Shown piece after piece: positions 42,751 to 50,908 of a DNA stretch of 64,000 nt; positions within the stretch are counted from its first letter, which is position 1; the number at the start of each line of letters is the position of its first letter. The position numbers were made by a program, and so were the translations under genes. The stretch comes from Streptomyces sp. NBC_01304 (GTDB lineage Bacteria; Actinomycetota; Actinomycetes; Streptomycetales; Streptomycetaceae), in contig NZ_CP109055.1 of NCBI RefSeq assembly GCF_035975855.1, positions 7,874,001 to 7,938,000 of the forward strand. The letters run 5' to 3'. Under the pieces are notes generated by a model. It ran no database searches, was not told where the DNA came from, and worked only from the letters and a program-made list of their open reading frames with translations.

Positions 42751-43776
42751 GTGGCGTCCCACCGTCGACCGAAGCAGCCGAGCCGCACCCGCGTGACCGT
42801 GCTCACCGCGACTGCCGCCGCTGCCGTGGCCCTCACCTCGCAGGCCGCGCACGCGGACCCGAAGCCTTCCAAGAAGGAAGTGAAGGCGAAGGTCGACAAG
42901 CTCTACGAAGAGGCGGAGCAGGCCACCGAGAAGTACAACGGGGCCAAGGAGCAGCAGGACAAGCTCGAGGACCAGGTCGGCAACCTGCAGGACAAGGTCG
43001 CCCGCGGCCAGGACGAGCTCAACACCCTGCGCGACAGCATCGGTTCGCTGGCCAGCGCCCAGTACCGGACCGGCGGCATCGACCCCTCCGTGCAGCTCTT
43101 CCTCTCCTCGGACCCGGACACCTTCCTCGACAAGGCCTCCTCGCTCGACCAGCTGACGGGCAAGCAGGCCGAGTCCCTGAAGAAGATCCAGTCCAAGCAG
43201 CGCACGCTCGCACAGCAGCGCGCCGAGGCCGCGGACAAGCTCAAGGACCTCGAGGACACCCGCAAGGAACTGGGCGACAAGAAGAAGGAAGTCCAGGGCA
43301 AGCTCGCCGAGGCGCAGAAGCTGCTCAACACCCTGACCGCCAAGGAGCGCGCGGCCATGGCCGCCGCCGAGGACCGCGCAAGCCGCGACGCGGGCGACCG
43401 GGCCGACCTCGGCAAGGTGGGCACGGGCAAGGGTGTCGCGGGTGACGCCTTCGCCGCTGCCCAGAGCAAGATAGGTACGCCGTACGTCTACGGCGCCACC
43501 GGCCCCGGCTCCTTCGACTGCTCCGGCCTCACCTCGTGGGCGTACGGCCAGGCCGGCGCCTCCATACCGCGGACCTCGCAGGCCCAGGCCAACTACGGCA
43601 CCCGCATATCGCAGAGCCAACTCCAGGTCGGCGACCTGGTGCTCTTCTACGGCGACCTGCACCACGTCGGCCTCTACGCGGGCAACGGCCAGGTGCTGCA
43701 CGCCCCCAAGCCCGGTGCCAGCGTGCGCTATGAGTCGATCAACAACATGCCGTTCCAGTTCGGCGTCCGCGTCTGA
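42751..43776 (+). CDS. Secreted NlpC/P60 peptidoglycan hydrolase, first of a tandem pair
   Basis: 341 residues, GTG start after GGAAGAAGGAG. A signal peptide (RTRVTVLTATAAAAVALTSQAAHA) is followed by a long coiled coil (about 30-215) that probably self-inhibits or localises the enzyme, then an NlpC/P60 domain with catalytic Cys in FDCSGLTSWAYGQAG (about 257) and His in LHHVGLYAGNGQVLHAP (about 304). These cut D-Glu-diaminopimelate links in stem peptides, as RipA-type enzymes do in actinobacterial growth and division. The next gene is a paralogue. Confidence 0.94.
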   Translation: MASHRRPKQPSRTRVTVLTATAAAAVALTSQAAHADPKPSKKEVKAKVDKLYEEAEQATEKYNGAKEQQDKLEDQVGNLQDKVARGQDELNTLRDSIGSLASAQYRTGGIDPSVQLFLSSDPDTFLDKASSLDQLTGKQAESLKKIQSKQRTLAQQRAEAADKLKDLEDTRKELGDKKKEVQGKLAEAQKLLNTLTAKERAAMAAAEDRASRDAGDRADLGKVGTGKGVAGDAFAAAQSKIGTPYVYGATGPGSFDCSGLTSWAYGQAGASIPRTSQAQANYGTRISQSQLQVGDLVLFYGDLHHVGLYAGNGQVLHAPKPGASVRYESINNMPFQFGVRV

Positions 43777-43794
43777 CGGACCCACCGGAGTGCG

Positions 43795-43833
43795 TACGAA
43801 CCCCCTCGGCTTCCCCGTCGAGGGGGTTTCGTA
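43795..43833 (+). terminator. Terminator between the two NlpC/P60 genes
   Basis: TACGAACCCCCTCG (43795-43808) pairs with CGAGGGGGTTTCGTA (43819-43833, one bulge), loop of 10. It separates the paralogues into two transcription units. Confidence 0.85.
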
Positions 43834-43947
43834 TGCCCGTCAACATGCCCTCCGAACGGGCGAATTCGAGGATCGTGTGCTGACCCCCGGGGCCGCTGCC
43901 GACCTGCGTCGACGGCGGGGCGGCCGTTTGTACGCATGCCGGGGTCT

Positions 43948-43977
43948 TTGGTCGCCTCGTAGTCGTACGGCTACTGT
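43948..43977 (+). promoter_or_regulatory. Promoter with embedded palindrome before the second NlpC/P60 gene
   Basis: TTGGTC (43948-43953), 18-bp spacer, TACTGT (43972-43977). GTAGTCGTACGGCTAC (43959-43974), a near-perfect 16-bp palindrome, fills the spacer and overlaps the -10, the expected position of a repressor site. Confidence 0.5.
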
Positions 43978-43980
43978 CTG

Positions 43981-44019
43981 CCGCTGATTCCCCCGAGCTG
44001 TCGGGGGACCTGTCAGCGG
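43981..44019 (+). other. Bipartite leader stem-loop beside the ribosome site
   Basis: Outer arms CCGCTGA / TCAGCGG (43981-43987, 44013-44019) and inner arms CCCCCGA / TCGGGGG (43990-43996, 44001-44007) give 14 bp in two stacked helices. The ribosome site AGGGAG begins two bases after the hairpin, 10 bases before the GTG, so the structure is placed to influence initiation or transcript stability. Confidence 0.6.
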
Positions 44020-44035
44020 AAGGGAGCGGCTGCCC

Positions 44036-45082
44036 GTGGCGTCCCATCGCCGTCCTTCGCAGTCCGCCGGTCTGATCGGCCTCATCGGATCCGACCGGAG
44101 CACCCGCGTCACCGTCCTGTCCGCCGCGGCGGCCACCGCCGCGGCCGCGCTCGGCGCCGCACCGGCCACCGCGGACCCGGGTGACACCGCGTCCGAGACC
44201 CGGTCCAAGGTGGACCGGCTCTACGAGCAGGCGGAGCGCGCGACCGAGACGTACAACAAGGCCGACGAGCGCGCCGACCAGCTGCGCCGCCAGGTCTCCG
44301 CGGCCAAGGACAGCGTGGCCCGCGGGCAGGAGCGCCTCAACACCATGCGGGGCGCGCTCGGTTCGCTCGCCGGGGCCCAGTACCGCTCGGGCGGCATCGA
44401 CCCGACGCTCGCCCTGATGCTCTCCGAGAACCCGGACAGCTACCTGGCCAAGGCCTCGACCCTGGACCGGATCAGCTCCCGGCACGCCGGTGAACTGGCC
44501 GGTCTGCAGCAGGCCCAGCGCATGCTCGACCAGGAGCGCGCCGAGGCGACCCGCAAGCTCGCCGAGCTGGAGCGGTCCCGCACCATGGTCGCGACCCAGA
44601 AGCGGTCCGTGGAGCGCAAGCTCGCCGAGGCCCAGCGGCTGCTCAACTCGCTGCCCTCCGAGGCCCGCGCGGCCTACGACCGGGCCTCGCGCTCCGGCCG
44701 CCCTGACATGCCCGCGATCGGCGGAGTGCCCTCCTCGGCGCGGGCCGCGGCGGCCATCGCCGCGGCGCGGCAGGCGGTCGGGCGGCCCTACGTGTGGGGC
44801 GCGAGCGGGCCCTCCGGCTTCGACTGTTCGGGCCTGACCCAGTGGGCCTACGGCCAGGCGGGCGTCGGCCTGCCGCGCACCTCGCAGGCGCAGCGGTACG
44901 CCGGGCAGCAGGTGTCCCTCTCCGAGGCGCAGCCCGGCGACCTCGTGGCGTACCGCGACGACGCCAGCCACATCGGGATGTACATGGGCAACGGCCAAGT
45001 GGTCCACGCGCCCTACCCCGGGGCGCCGGTGCGCTACGACCCGGTGGGCATGATGCCGATCTCCTCGGTCACCCGCGTCTGA
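44036..45082 (+). CDS. Secreted NlpC/P60 peptidoglycan hydrolase, second of a tandem pair
   Basis: 348 residues, GTG start. It has the same plan as the upstream paralogue: MASHRRP N-terminus, signal peptide ending ATADPGD, coiled coil, Ala-rich hinge, and NlpC/P60 domain with Cys in FDCSGLTQWAYGQAG (about 263) and His in DASHIGMYMGNGQVVHAP (about 312). The matching order and start (MASHRRP in both) show an old tandem duplication with divergence in the linker and leader. Its own promoter and leader hairpin suggest separate control. Confidence 0.94.
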   Translation: MASHRRPSQSAGLIGLIGSDRSTRVTVLSAAAATAAAALGAAPATADPGDTASETRSKVDRLYEQAERATETYNKADERADQLRRQVSAAKDSVARGQERLNTMRGALGSLAGAQYRSGGIDPTLALMLSENPDSYLAKASTLDRISSRHAGELAGLQQAQRMLDQERAEATRKLAELERSRTMVATQKRSVERKLAEAQRLLNSLPSEARAAYDRASRSGRPDMPAIGGVPSSARAAAAIAAARQAVGRPYVWGASGPSGFDCSGLTQWAYGQAGVGLPRTSQAQRYAGQQVSLSEAQPGDLVAYRDDASHIGMYMGNGQVVHAPYPGAPVRYDPVGMMPISSVTRV

Positions 45083-45140
45083 TCGCGAGTCCCCCGCCGA
45101 TCGGGTCGAACCCCGGCCCGGACCTCGTACGATCGAGCAC

Positions 45141-46358
45141 ATGTCTGGCCGGTGGCGGGTGCGTGCAGGAGCAGCAGGGCTCTGTCTGAGCGTCCTGCTG
45201 CTCGGCACCTCCTGTTCCGCCGAGAAGCCCCCGGACCGCGATTCCACCGCCGTCCAGCGGCTGCTCGACCGGCGCGCCGACGCGGTGCTCGACCGGGACG
45301 GGGCGGCCTACCGGGCCACCGACTCGGGACCCCTGGCCCGCCGCGACGAGGCCTTCGAGAACCTCGAGCAGGTCCCGCTGAGTTCGTGGGACTACCAGCT
45401 GGACCACCTGACGCGTAAGGGCACCAGGGCGACGGCCGCGGTCCAGCTCCGCTACCGCCTCGACGGCTACGACCGTGCCCCCGTCGTCGCGTCGCGCACC
45501 CTCGATCTGGAGCGCCGTGGCGGCCGCTGGTACGTGGCCGCCGAGCGCCCCGCCGACAAGGCCACGCAGCAGCTGTGGGAGCAGGGCGAGGTGACGGCGG
45601 TACGCGGTGAACGCAGCCTCGTCCTCGGCGTCGGCCGTTCCGCGGAGCAGCTGCGCGGCTATGCGGATCTGGCCGACCGTGCGGTGCCCGCCGTGCAGGA
45701 CGCCTGGGGGCCGGACTGGGCGCGGCGCGTGGTGGTGCTCGTGCCCGGTTCGGTGGACGGGATGGCGGGGCTGCTCGGGGCGTCGGCCGCGAGTTACCAG
45801 GGCATCGCCGCGGTGACCACGGGGGAGGCGGGCGGTTCGAACAAGGCCCCCGCGGACCGGATCATCGTCAACCCGGACGCGTACGACGTGCTCGGCGACT
45901 TCGGCAAGCAGGTCGTGCTCACCCATGAGACGACCCATGTGGCGACCCGGGCCGCGACCTCCGCCGCGACGCCGCTGTGGCTCTCGGAGGGCTTCGCGGA
46001 CTGGGTGGGCTACCGGGGTTCGGGCCGCACGGCCGTGCAGGCGGCGCCCGAGCTGCGGCGCGCGGTGCAGCGCGGGGAGGCACCGGACGCGCTGCCGGGG
46101 GACGACGACTTCGGGTTCGCCGGGGACGCGGGGAAGCTCGCGCAGGCCTACGAGGGCGGCTGGCTGGCCTGCCGGATGATCGCCGAGCAGTGGGGCGAGC
46201 GGCAGTTGATCGACTTCTACCGGGCGGTCGGCGGGCACAAGCGGCGGGCGGGCGCGGTCGAGGGTGCGCTGCGGGACGTGCTGAAGACGTCGCCGGAGAA
46301 GTTCCGGGCGCGCTGGCAGGCCTATCTGCGGGCGGAGTTGGGGTCGGGGATCGGCTGA
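45141..46358 (+). CDS. Lipoprotein with gluzincin-type metallopeptidase motif
   Basis: 405 residues. The lipoprotein signal ends LLGTSC (Cys about 25). The first half is an NTF2-like segment with repeated strands (AVQRLLDRRADAVLDRDGAAY, WDYQLDHLTRKG). The second half has VVLTHETTHVATRA, the zinc motif HExxH (about 262-266), and WLSEGFADWVGY 20 residues later, supplying the third ligand (Glu), so it should be an active zinc peptidase on the outer membrane face. Target unknown. Ends 10 bp before the convergent PadR gene. Confidence 0.85.
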   Translation: MSGRWRVRAGAAGLCLSVLLLGTSCSAEKPPDRDSTAVQRLLDRRADAVLDRDGAAYRATDSGPLARRDEAFENLEQVPLSSWDYQLDHLTRKGTRATAAVQLRYRLDGYDRAPVVASRTLDLERRGGRWYVAAERPADKATQQLWEQGEVTAVRGERSLVLGVGRSAEQLRGYADLADRAVPAVQDAWGPDWARRVVVLVPGSVDGMAGLLGASAASYQGIAAVTTGEAGGSNKAPADRIIVNPDAYDVLGDFGKQVVLTHETTHVATRAATSAATPLWLSEGFADWVGYRGSGRTAVQAAPELRRAVQRGEAPDALPGDDDFGFAGDAGKLAQAYEGGWLACRMIAEQWGERQLIDFYRAVGGHKRRAGAVEGALRDVLKTSPEKFRARWQAYLRAELGSGIG

Positions 46359-46368
46359 GGCCCGGGTC

Positions 46369-46893
46369 TCAGGATTCCAGCGTGGCGATCGCTTCGGTGA
46401 GCCACTTCTTCTCGGCGTTCCCGGTCGCTCTGGCGATCCGCAGCATGCCCTGCCGGAAGAGGTCGGGCTCGTCCTCGGCGCGTACCGGCCTGCCCTCCTC
46501 GTAGAAGAAGCTGGCCGGCGCGTTCAGGAACTCCTGGCGGCGGCGCAGGACCGCGGCCTGCTCGGCCCGTGACGGGAGGTGGCCGAGGAAGGCGAGCAGC
46601 GTGAAGAAGCGCTGGCCGTCGGTGATGTCGGCGTCCTTGGGGTGGCGCAGGTGGTCGAGGAGGGCGGCCCTGCCGGCATCGGTGAGGGAGAGGATGCGGC
46701 GGGGCGCCGCGCCGGTGCCCGGCTCGGTGCGCTGGTCGAGCTTGCCCGCCTTCACCAGGCGGGTCAGGGCCGGGTAGAGGGCGCCGTCGCTGACCGGGCG
46801 GACGTGGCCGCTGAGGCCTTGGATGCGGGCCTTCAACTCGTATCCGTGCAGGGGGTGTTCGTACAGGAAGCCCAGGATCGTCAGCTCCAGCAC
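46369..46893 (-). CDS. PadR-family transcriptional regulator
   Basis: 174 residues from GTG 46893 (VLELTILGFLYEHPLHGYELKARI) with GGGAGG upstream; longer frames look non-coding. Winged helix with PVSDGALYPALTRLVKAGKLDQ, then a C-terminal helical dimer domain with FFTLLAFLGHLPSRAEQAAVLRRR. PadR proteins repress detoxification and efflux genes until a ligand binds. It is divergent from a MATE exporter gene with a palindrome between, so the pair forms a self-contained efflux module. Confidence 0.92.
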   Translation of the reverse strand: MLELTILGFLYEHPLHGYELKARIQGLSGHVRPVSDGALYPALTRLVKAGKLDQRTEPGTGAAPRRILSLTDAGRAALLDHLRHPKDADITDGQRFFTLLAFLGHLPSRAEQAAVLRRRQEFLNAPASFFYEEGRPVRAEDEPDLFRQGMLRIARATGNAEKKWLTEAIATLES

Positions 46894-46939
46894 TCGTCGC
46901 GCCTCCCTCTTCTCGGCCTTGTCGGCGGCGTACCGGCAT

Positions 46940-46973
46940 GATACCTCTGTTCGTGGTACCTCGAATCGAGGTA
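46940..46973. promoter_or_regulatory. PadR operator candidate
   Basis: TACCTCG-AAT-CGAGGTA (46957-46973) is a perfect inverted repeat; a further half-site GATACCTC lies at 46940-46947. It is between the PadR and MATE starts (64 and 21 bp away) and would block both promoters. Confidence 0.65.
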
Positions 46974-46993
46974 TCGGGTGACGAGGGGGAGTC

Positions 46994-48301
46994 ATGACAG
47001 GTGCCGAGCACCGCAAGCGGCTTGTCGCGCTGGCGTATCCGGTCTACTTCGAGCTCCTCGCGGGGGTCGCCGCCGGGATCATCAACATGGTCTGGGTGGC
47101 CCGGCTCGGCGGCCCGTCCGTCGCCGCGGTGGCGGTCGCGACGAACGTGGAGAACCTGCTGCTCGGGGTGGCCCTGATCGCCGCCTCGGGCACGACCGTG
47201 CTGGTCGCGCGGGCGCGCGGGGCGGGCGATCCCGGGGCGCTGCGCTCGGCGGTGCGCGGCGGCTGGGTGCTGTGCGGCGTGCTCGCGCCGGTCGTGGCCT
47301 GCGGCGGGTTCCTGGTGCGGGAGCCGCTCGCCCGGCTCGTGCTCGGGGGATCGGCGGGGCCCGAAGTGGCGCTCGTGGCCGGGTACTTCGCGATCTCGCT
47401 GCCGGGCATGGCCGTGTACTTCGCGCAGATCCAGCTCGACGGCGTGCTCAAGGGGGCGGGCGACACCCGGACGCCGATGCGGCTCGCGTTCCTGGCCAAC
47501 GGGCTGATCCTGGTGCTCGATCCGCTGCTGATCCAGGCGTACGGCATCCGGGGCGCGGCCCTCGCCACCGTGATCGGCCGGGCGGTGGCGCTGTGCGCGG
47601 GGATCCTGGTGCTGCGCAGGCGGGGGCTGCTGCGGGTGGGGCGCGGGGGCTTCGCGGCGGCGCGCCGGACGCTGCGGACCGGGCTGCTGCTGGGGGCCGA
47701 CTTCCTGGTGCGGATGGCGGCGACGCTCGCGCTGGTCGGGGTCGTGGGGCGGCTCGGGGCCACGTCCTTGGCCGCGTACGGGATCGCGACCAAGGCGATG
47801 TACGTCGCCACGATGGCGTTCTACGCGGTGCGGCAGGCGGCGTCCCTCCACACCGCGCACACACTCGGGGCCGGCCGCGACGAGCGGCGGGCCATCGGGC
47901 GACAGGTCCTGACGGTGTCCGGCGCGCTGGGTGTCGGAGCGGCGGGGCTGCTACTGGTGGGCGCGCCCGTGGTGCTGCGGGCCTTCGGGGCGGCGCCCGA
48001 AGTGGCCGGGGCGGGGGCGGTGTTCCTGCGCTGCCTGGGCCCGTACCTGATCCTGCTGTCCTGCTTCATCGCGCTCGGCGGCGTCTTCGAGGGCAGCGGC
48101 AGGGGTCCGGCGCTGCTGCGGATCACCGTGCTCGGGGCGGTGCTCCAACTCCCGCTCGCGTACGCCCTGTCGGGGCTCGGGCTGCCCGGGGTGTGCCTGG
48201 CGATGGCGCTCGCGATGGCCGTCCAGTGCGCCGCACTGGGGCTCCTGCTGCGGCGCGTCCCGCGTCAGGAGCCGAGCAGGGCGCTGTCCCGGGCGGCCTG
48301 A
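46994..48301 (+). CDS. MATE-family multidrug/toxin exporter
   Basis: 435 residues, ATG after GAGGGGGAG. Twelve transmembrane helices in two homologous bundles; typical pieces are YPVYFELLAGVAAGIINMVWVARLGGPSVAAVAVATNVENLL in bundle 1 and LGADFLVRMAATLALVGVVGRLGATSLAAYGIATKAMYV in bundle 2. It should be a Na+ or H+ antiporter of DinF/NorM type. Control by the divergent PadR is likely. Its 3' end overlaps the convergent GT87 gene by 37 bp. Confidence 0.93.
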   Translation: MTGAEHRKRLVALAYPVYFELLAGVAAGIINMVWVARLGGPSVAAVAVATNVENLLLGVALIAASGTTVLVARARGAGDPGALRSAVRGGWVLCGVLAPVVACGGFLVREPLARLVLGGSAGPEVALVAGYFAISLPGMAVYFAQIQLDGVLKGAGDTRTPMRLAFLANGLILVLDPLLIQAYGIRGAALATVIGRAVALCAGILVLRRRGLLRVGRGGFAAARRTLRTGLLLGADFLVRMAATLALVGVVGRLGATSLAAYGIATKAMYVATMAFYAVRQAASLHTAHTLGAGRDERRAIGRQVLTVSGALGVGAAGLLLVGAPVVLRAFGAAPEVAGAGAVFLRCLGPYLILLSCFIALGGVFEGSGRGPALLRITVLGAVLQLPLAYALSGLGLPGVCLAMALAMAVQCAALGLLLRRVPRQEPSRALSRAA

Positions 48302-49524
48302 GCGGGCACCCGGCGCTCGCTCAGGCGCGGCTCGGTGACCGTCTGCCGCCACAGGGTGCGGCAGGCGATCAGGGCCGCGGCGGCCAGGAGCCCGTTGCGT
48401 ACGAGCAGAAGCGTGACGCCCAGCGGATCGCTGACCGCCACGTGCGAGAAGAAGAGCGGGAACTCCAGGAACGTCACCGCGGTGGCACCCAGGACCAGGA
48501 CCGCCGGCCGCGTCATCCGCCCGGCCCGGAACGTCAGGCACACCGCCGCGAGCCCCACCAGCCACAGCAGGTACTGCGGGCTGATCACCCGGCTCGTGGC
48601 GGTGAACAGCAGCACCGCCGCGAACGCCGCGTCGCACGGCGTGCTCGGCGCCCACGCCCGCGCCCTGAGCCGCCACAGCAGCAGCCAGCCGAAGGCGAGC
48701 ACCGAAAGGCCCTGGGCGAGGGCGCTCACCAACGGGACGTACGGGCCGAGGAATTCCACCGAGCCGTAGTTGAGCTGCATCCAGCCCTGCCAGCCGAAGT
48801 GCCGCGCGACGTGGAACACCAGGGCGCCCAGGGACTCGACCTCGGTGCCCCGGTCCCGCTGGAAGTCCAGGAAGGCGAGCGCCCCCGGCATCGCCGCCGT
48901 GAAGGCGACGAGCAGGCCACCCGCCGTCGCGGCCGCCACCACCCAGGACCGGCGCGTGGCCCGCCCCTGTGGCGTGCCGATCAGGAGCAGCACCGGCCAC
49001 ATCTTGAGCAGCGCCCCGAACCCCGCGAGCGCCCCCATCGTGCGGGCCCGGCGGGCGCCCGCGAGCAGGCCCAGGACCGCGACCGCCGTGACCAGCAGGT
49101 CGTACCGCGCATAGGCCGTCGGCCCGAGCAGCGGCACGCCCCCGACCCAGACCCAGGCGCCCGTCCGCTGCTTGCCGGGGCGCCCGCCCGCGTACCGGAG
49201 GAAGCCGAGGACGGCGGCGTCGCACAGGAGGGTGAGGACGAAGAAGGCGGACGTGTAGGCGAGGAACGGCAGCGCGCCCGGGGCGAGCACGGCGAGCGCG
49301 GCCGCCGGCGGGTACTGCCAGGTGACGTCGTCGAGCGGGAACGTTCCTGTGCGCAGGATCTCGAACCAGCCCTGGTAGATGACCTCGACATCGCTGGTGA
49401 CGTCCGGGCCCGGGAGCGTGAACACCTTGAAGACGCAGAGCAGCAACAGGGCTCTGGTGGCGACCCACGTCGCGAGGATCCCGCTGTCCGCTGTATCGAG
49501 CCTTACGCCCCTTGCGCCCGCCAT
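48265..49524 (-). CDS. Glycosyltransferase family 87 membrane protein
   Basis: 419 residues, ATG start, about 10 transmembrane helices. The first extracellular loop has DVTSDVEVIYQGWFEILRTGTFPLDDVTWQYPPAAALA, the acidic/aromatic region expected of GT-C enzymes that use polyprenyl-phosphate sugars (GT87, mannosyltransferase type). It may add mannose or arabinose to lipoglycans or proteins. It is divergent from the PimB-like GT4 gene, which supports lipoglycan work. Confidence 0.82.
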   Translation of the reverse strand: MAGARGVRLDTADSGILATWVATRALLLLCVFKVFTLPGPDVTSDVEVIYQGWFEILRTGTFPLDDVTWQYPPAAALAVLAPGALPFLAYTSAFFVLTLLCDAAVLGFLRYAGGRPGKQRTGAWVWVGGVPLLGPTAYARYDLLVTAVAVLGLLAGARRARTMGALAGFGALLKMWPVLLLIGTPQGRATRRSWVVAAATAGGLLVAFTAAMPGALAFLDFQRDRGTEVESLGALVFHVARHFGWQGWMQLNYGSVEFLGPYVPLVSALAQGLSVLAFGWLLLWRLRARAWAPSTPCDAAFAAVLLFTATSRVISPQYLLWLVGLAAVCLTFRAGRMTRPAVLVLGATAVTFLEFPLFFSHVAVSDPLGVTLLLVRNGLLAAAALIACRTLWRQTVTEPRLSERRVPAQAARDSALLGS

Positions 49525-49644
49525 GAGTTACCTCGTCCGATTAGTACGCGCTTGGCGGACGTCATGATGCCGGGGACCCCTCGGCGTCGGCGTGAGGCGC
49601 GGCCGTTGGGTGCCGTCCGCTGCCGCCCGGTACTGTCGGTGGCG

Positions 49645-50787
49645 ATGCACAAGACCCTGATCGTGACCAACGACTTCCCGCCCCGCCCCGGCGGCATCCA
49701 GGCCTTCCTGCACAACATGGCGCTGCGCCTGGACCCCGAGCAGTTCGTCGTCTACGCCTCCACCTGGAAGCGCAGCCGCGAGGGCGTCGAGGCGACCCGT
49801 GCCTTCGACGCGGAGCAGCCCTTCACCGTCGTGCGCGACCGCACGACCATGCTGCTTCCGACGCCCCGTGTCACGCGTCGGGCCGTGGGGCTGCTCAAGG
49901 AACACGGCTGTACGTCGGTGTGGTTCGGGGCGGCCGCGCCGCTCGGCCTGATGGCGCCCGCGCTGCGCAAGGCGGGCGCGACGCGGCTCGTCGCCACCAC
50001 GCACGGGCACGAGGCGGGCTGGGCGCAGCTGCCCGCGGCCCGGCAACTCCTGCGCCGGATCGGCGAGTCGACCGACACCATCACCTATCTCGGCGAGTAC
50101 ACGCGGTCCCGGATCGCCTCGGCACTCAGCCCTGAGGCTGCCGCGCGGATGGCCCAACTGCCGCCCGGCGTGGACGAGAAGACCTTCCACCCGGGGTCGG
50201 GCGGCGCCGAGGTGCGGGAGCGGCTCGGGCTCAGCGACCGGCCCGTGGTGGTGTGTGTGTCCCGCCTTGTGCCGCGCAAGGGGCAGGACACGTTGATCGA
50301 GGCGATGCCGGCGATCCTTGCCGAGGTGCCGGACGCGGTGCTCTTGATCGTCGGCGGCGGGCCGTACGAGAACGACCTGCGCAAGCTGGCCGCCGAGACG
50401 GGAGTCGCCGACTCGGTCCGCTTCACCGGGTCGGTGCCCTGGGCGGAGCTGCCCGCGCACTACGGCGCCGGTGACGTCTTCGCCATGCCCTGCCGTACGC
50501 GCCGTGGCGGGCTCGACGTCGAGGGGCTCGGCATCGTCTACCTGGAGGCGTCCGCGACCGGGCTGCCCGTGGTCGCCGGTGACTCGGGCGGGGCGCCGGA
50601 CGCGGTGCTCGACGGGGAGACCGGCTGGGTGGTGCGCGGCGGACACCCCGAGGAGTCCGCGGAGCGGATCGTGGCCCTGCTGGGGGACCCGGAGCTGCGC
50701 AAGCGGATGGGGGAGCGGGGCCGGGAGTGGGTCGAGGAGAAGTGGCGCTGGGATCTGCTGGCCGAGCGCTTGAAGGAGCTGCTTTAG
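49645..50787 (+). CDS. GT4 glycosyltransferase, PimB-like mannosyltransferase
   Basis: 380 residues, ATG 49645; an upstream in-frame GTG at 49639 is an alternative. N-terminal acceptor domain starts TLIVTNDFPPRPGGIQAFLHNMA; the donor domain has VCVSRLVPRKGQDTLIEAMP and the nucleotide-sugar motif RGGLDVEGLGIVYLEASATGLPVVAG, with the E-x7-E pair. This matches actinobacterial PimB/MgtA enzymes, which add mannose to phosphatidylinositol mannoside or related lipids. Part of a divergent pair with the GT87 gene. Confidence 0.85.
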   Translation: MHKTLIVTNDFPPRPGGIQAFLHNMALRLDPEQFVVYASTWKRSREGVEATRAFDAEQPFTVVRDRTTMLLPTPRVTRRAVGLLKEHGCTSVWFGAAAPLGLMAPALRKAGATRLVATTHGHEAGWAQLPAARQLLRRIGESTDTITYLGEYTRSRIASALSPEAAARMAQLPPGVDEKTFHPGSGGAEVRERLGLSDRPVVVCVSRLVPRKGQDTLIEAMPAILAEVPDAVLLIVGGGPYENDLRKLAAETGVADSVRFTGSVPWAELPAHYGAGDVFAMPCRTRRGGLDVEGLGIVYLEASATGLPVVAGDSGGAPDAVLDGETGWVVRGGHPEESAERIVALLGDPELRKRMGERGREWVEEKWRWDLLAERLKELL

Positions 50788-50816
50788 CCCTGTGCGAGGC
50801 GCTGCCTCAGCCATGC

Positions 50817-50851
50817 GTAAGGGGCTCACGCCAATGGCGTGAGCCCCTTAC
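50817..50851. terminator. Bidirectional terminator
   Basis: 16-bp perfect stem GTAAGGGGCTCACGCC / GGCGTGAGCCCCTTAC with AAT loop, between the convergent GT4 and acyl-CoA ligase genes. Confidence 0.92.
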
Positions 50852-50856
50852 TGCGT

Positions 50857-50908
50857 TCAGCCTCGGTACTGGGGGATCAGCCTCGGTATCGGGGGATCAG
50901 CCGCGGTA
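50857..50908. repeat. 20-bp tandem repeats across the acyl-CoA ligase stop codon
   Basis: Read on the minus strand, TACCGnGGCTGA(TCCCCC..) occurs three times at a 20-bp period. The first copy contains the real stop (50899-50897); the others place TGA at 50879 and 50859. Confidence 0.85.

Noticed and set aside
46978..50787. 1269-codon open frame on the plus strand
   Set aside because: Only 49645-50787 is a real gene (GT4). The rest overlaps the MATE gene in another frame and the antisense of the GT87 gene; it is a GC-frame shadow rich in Arg/Gly/Ala.
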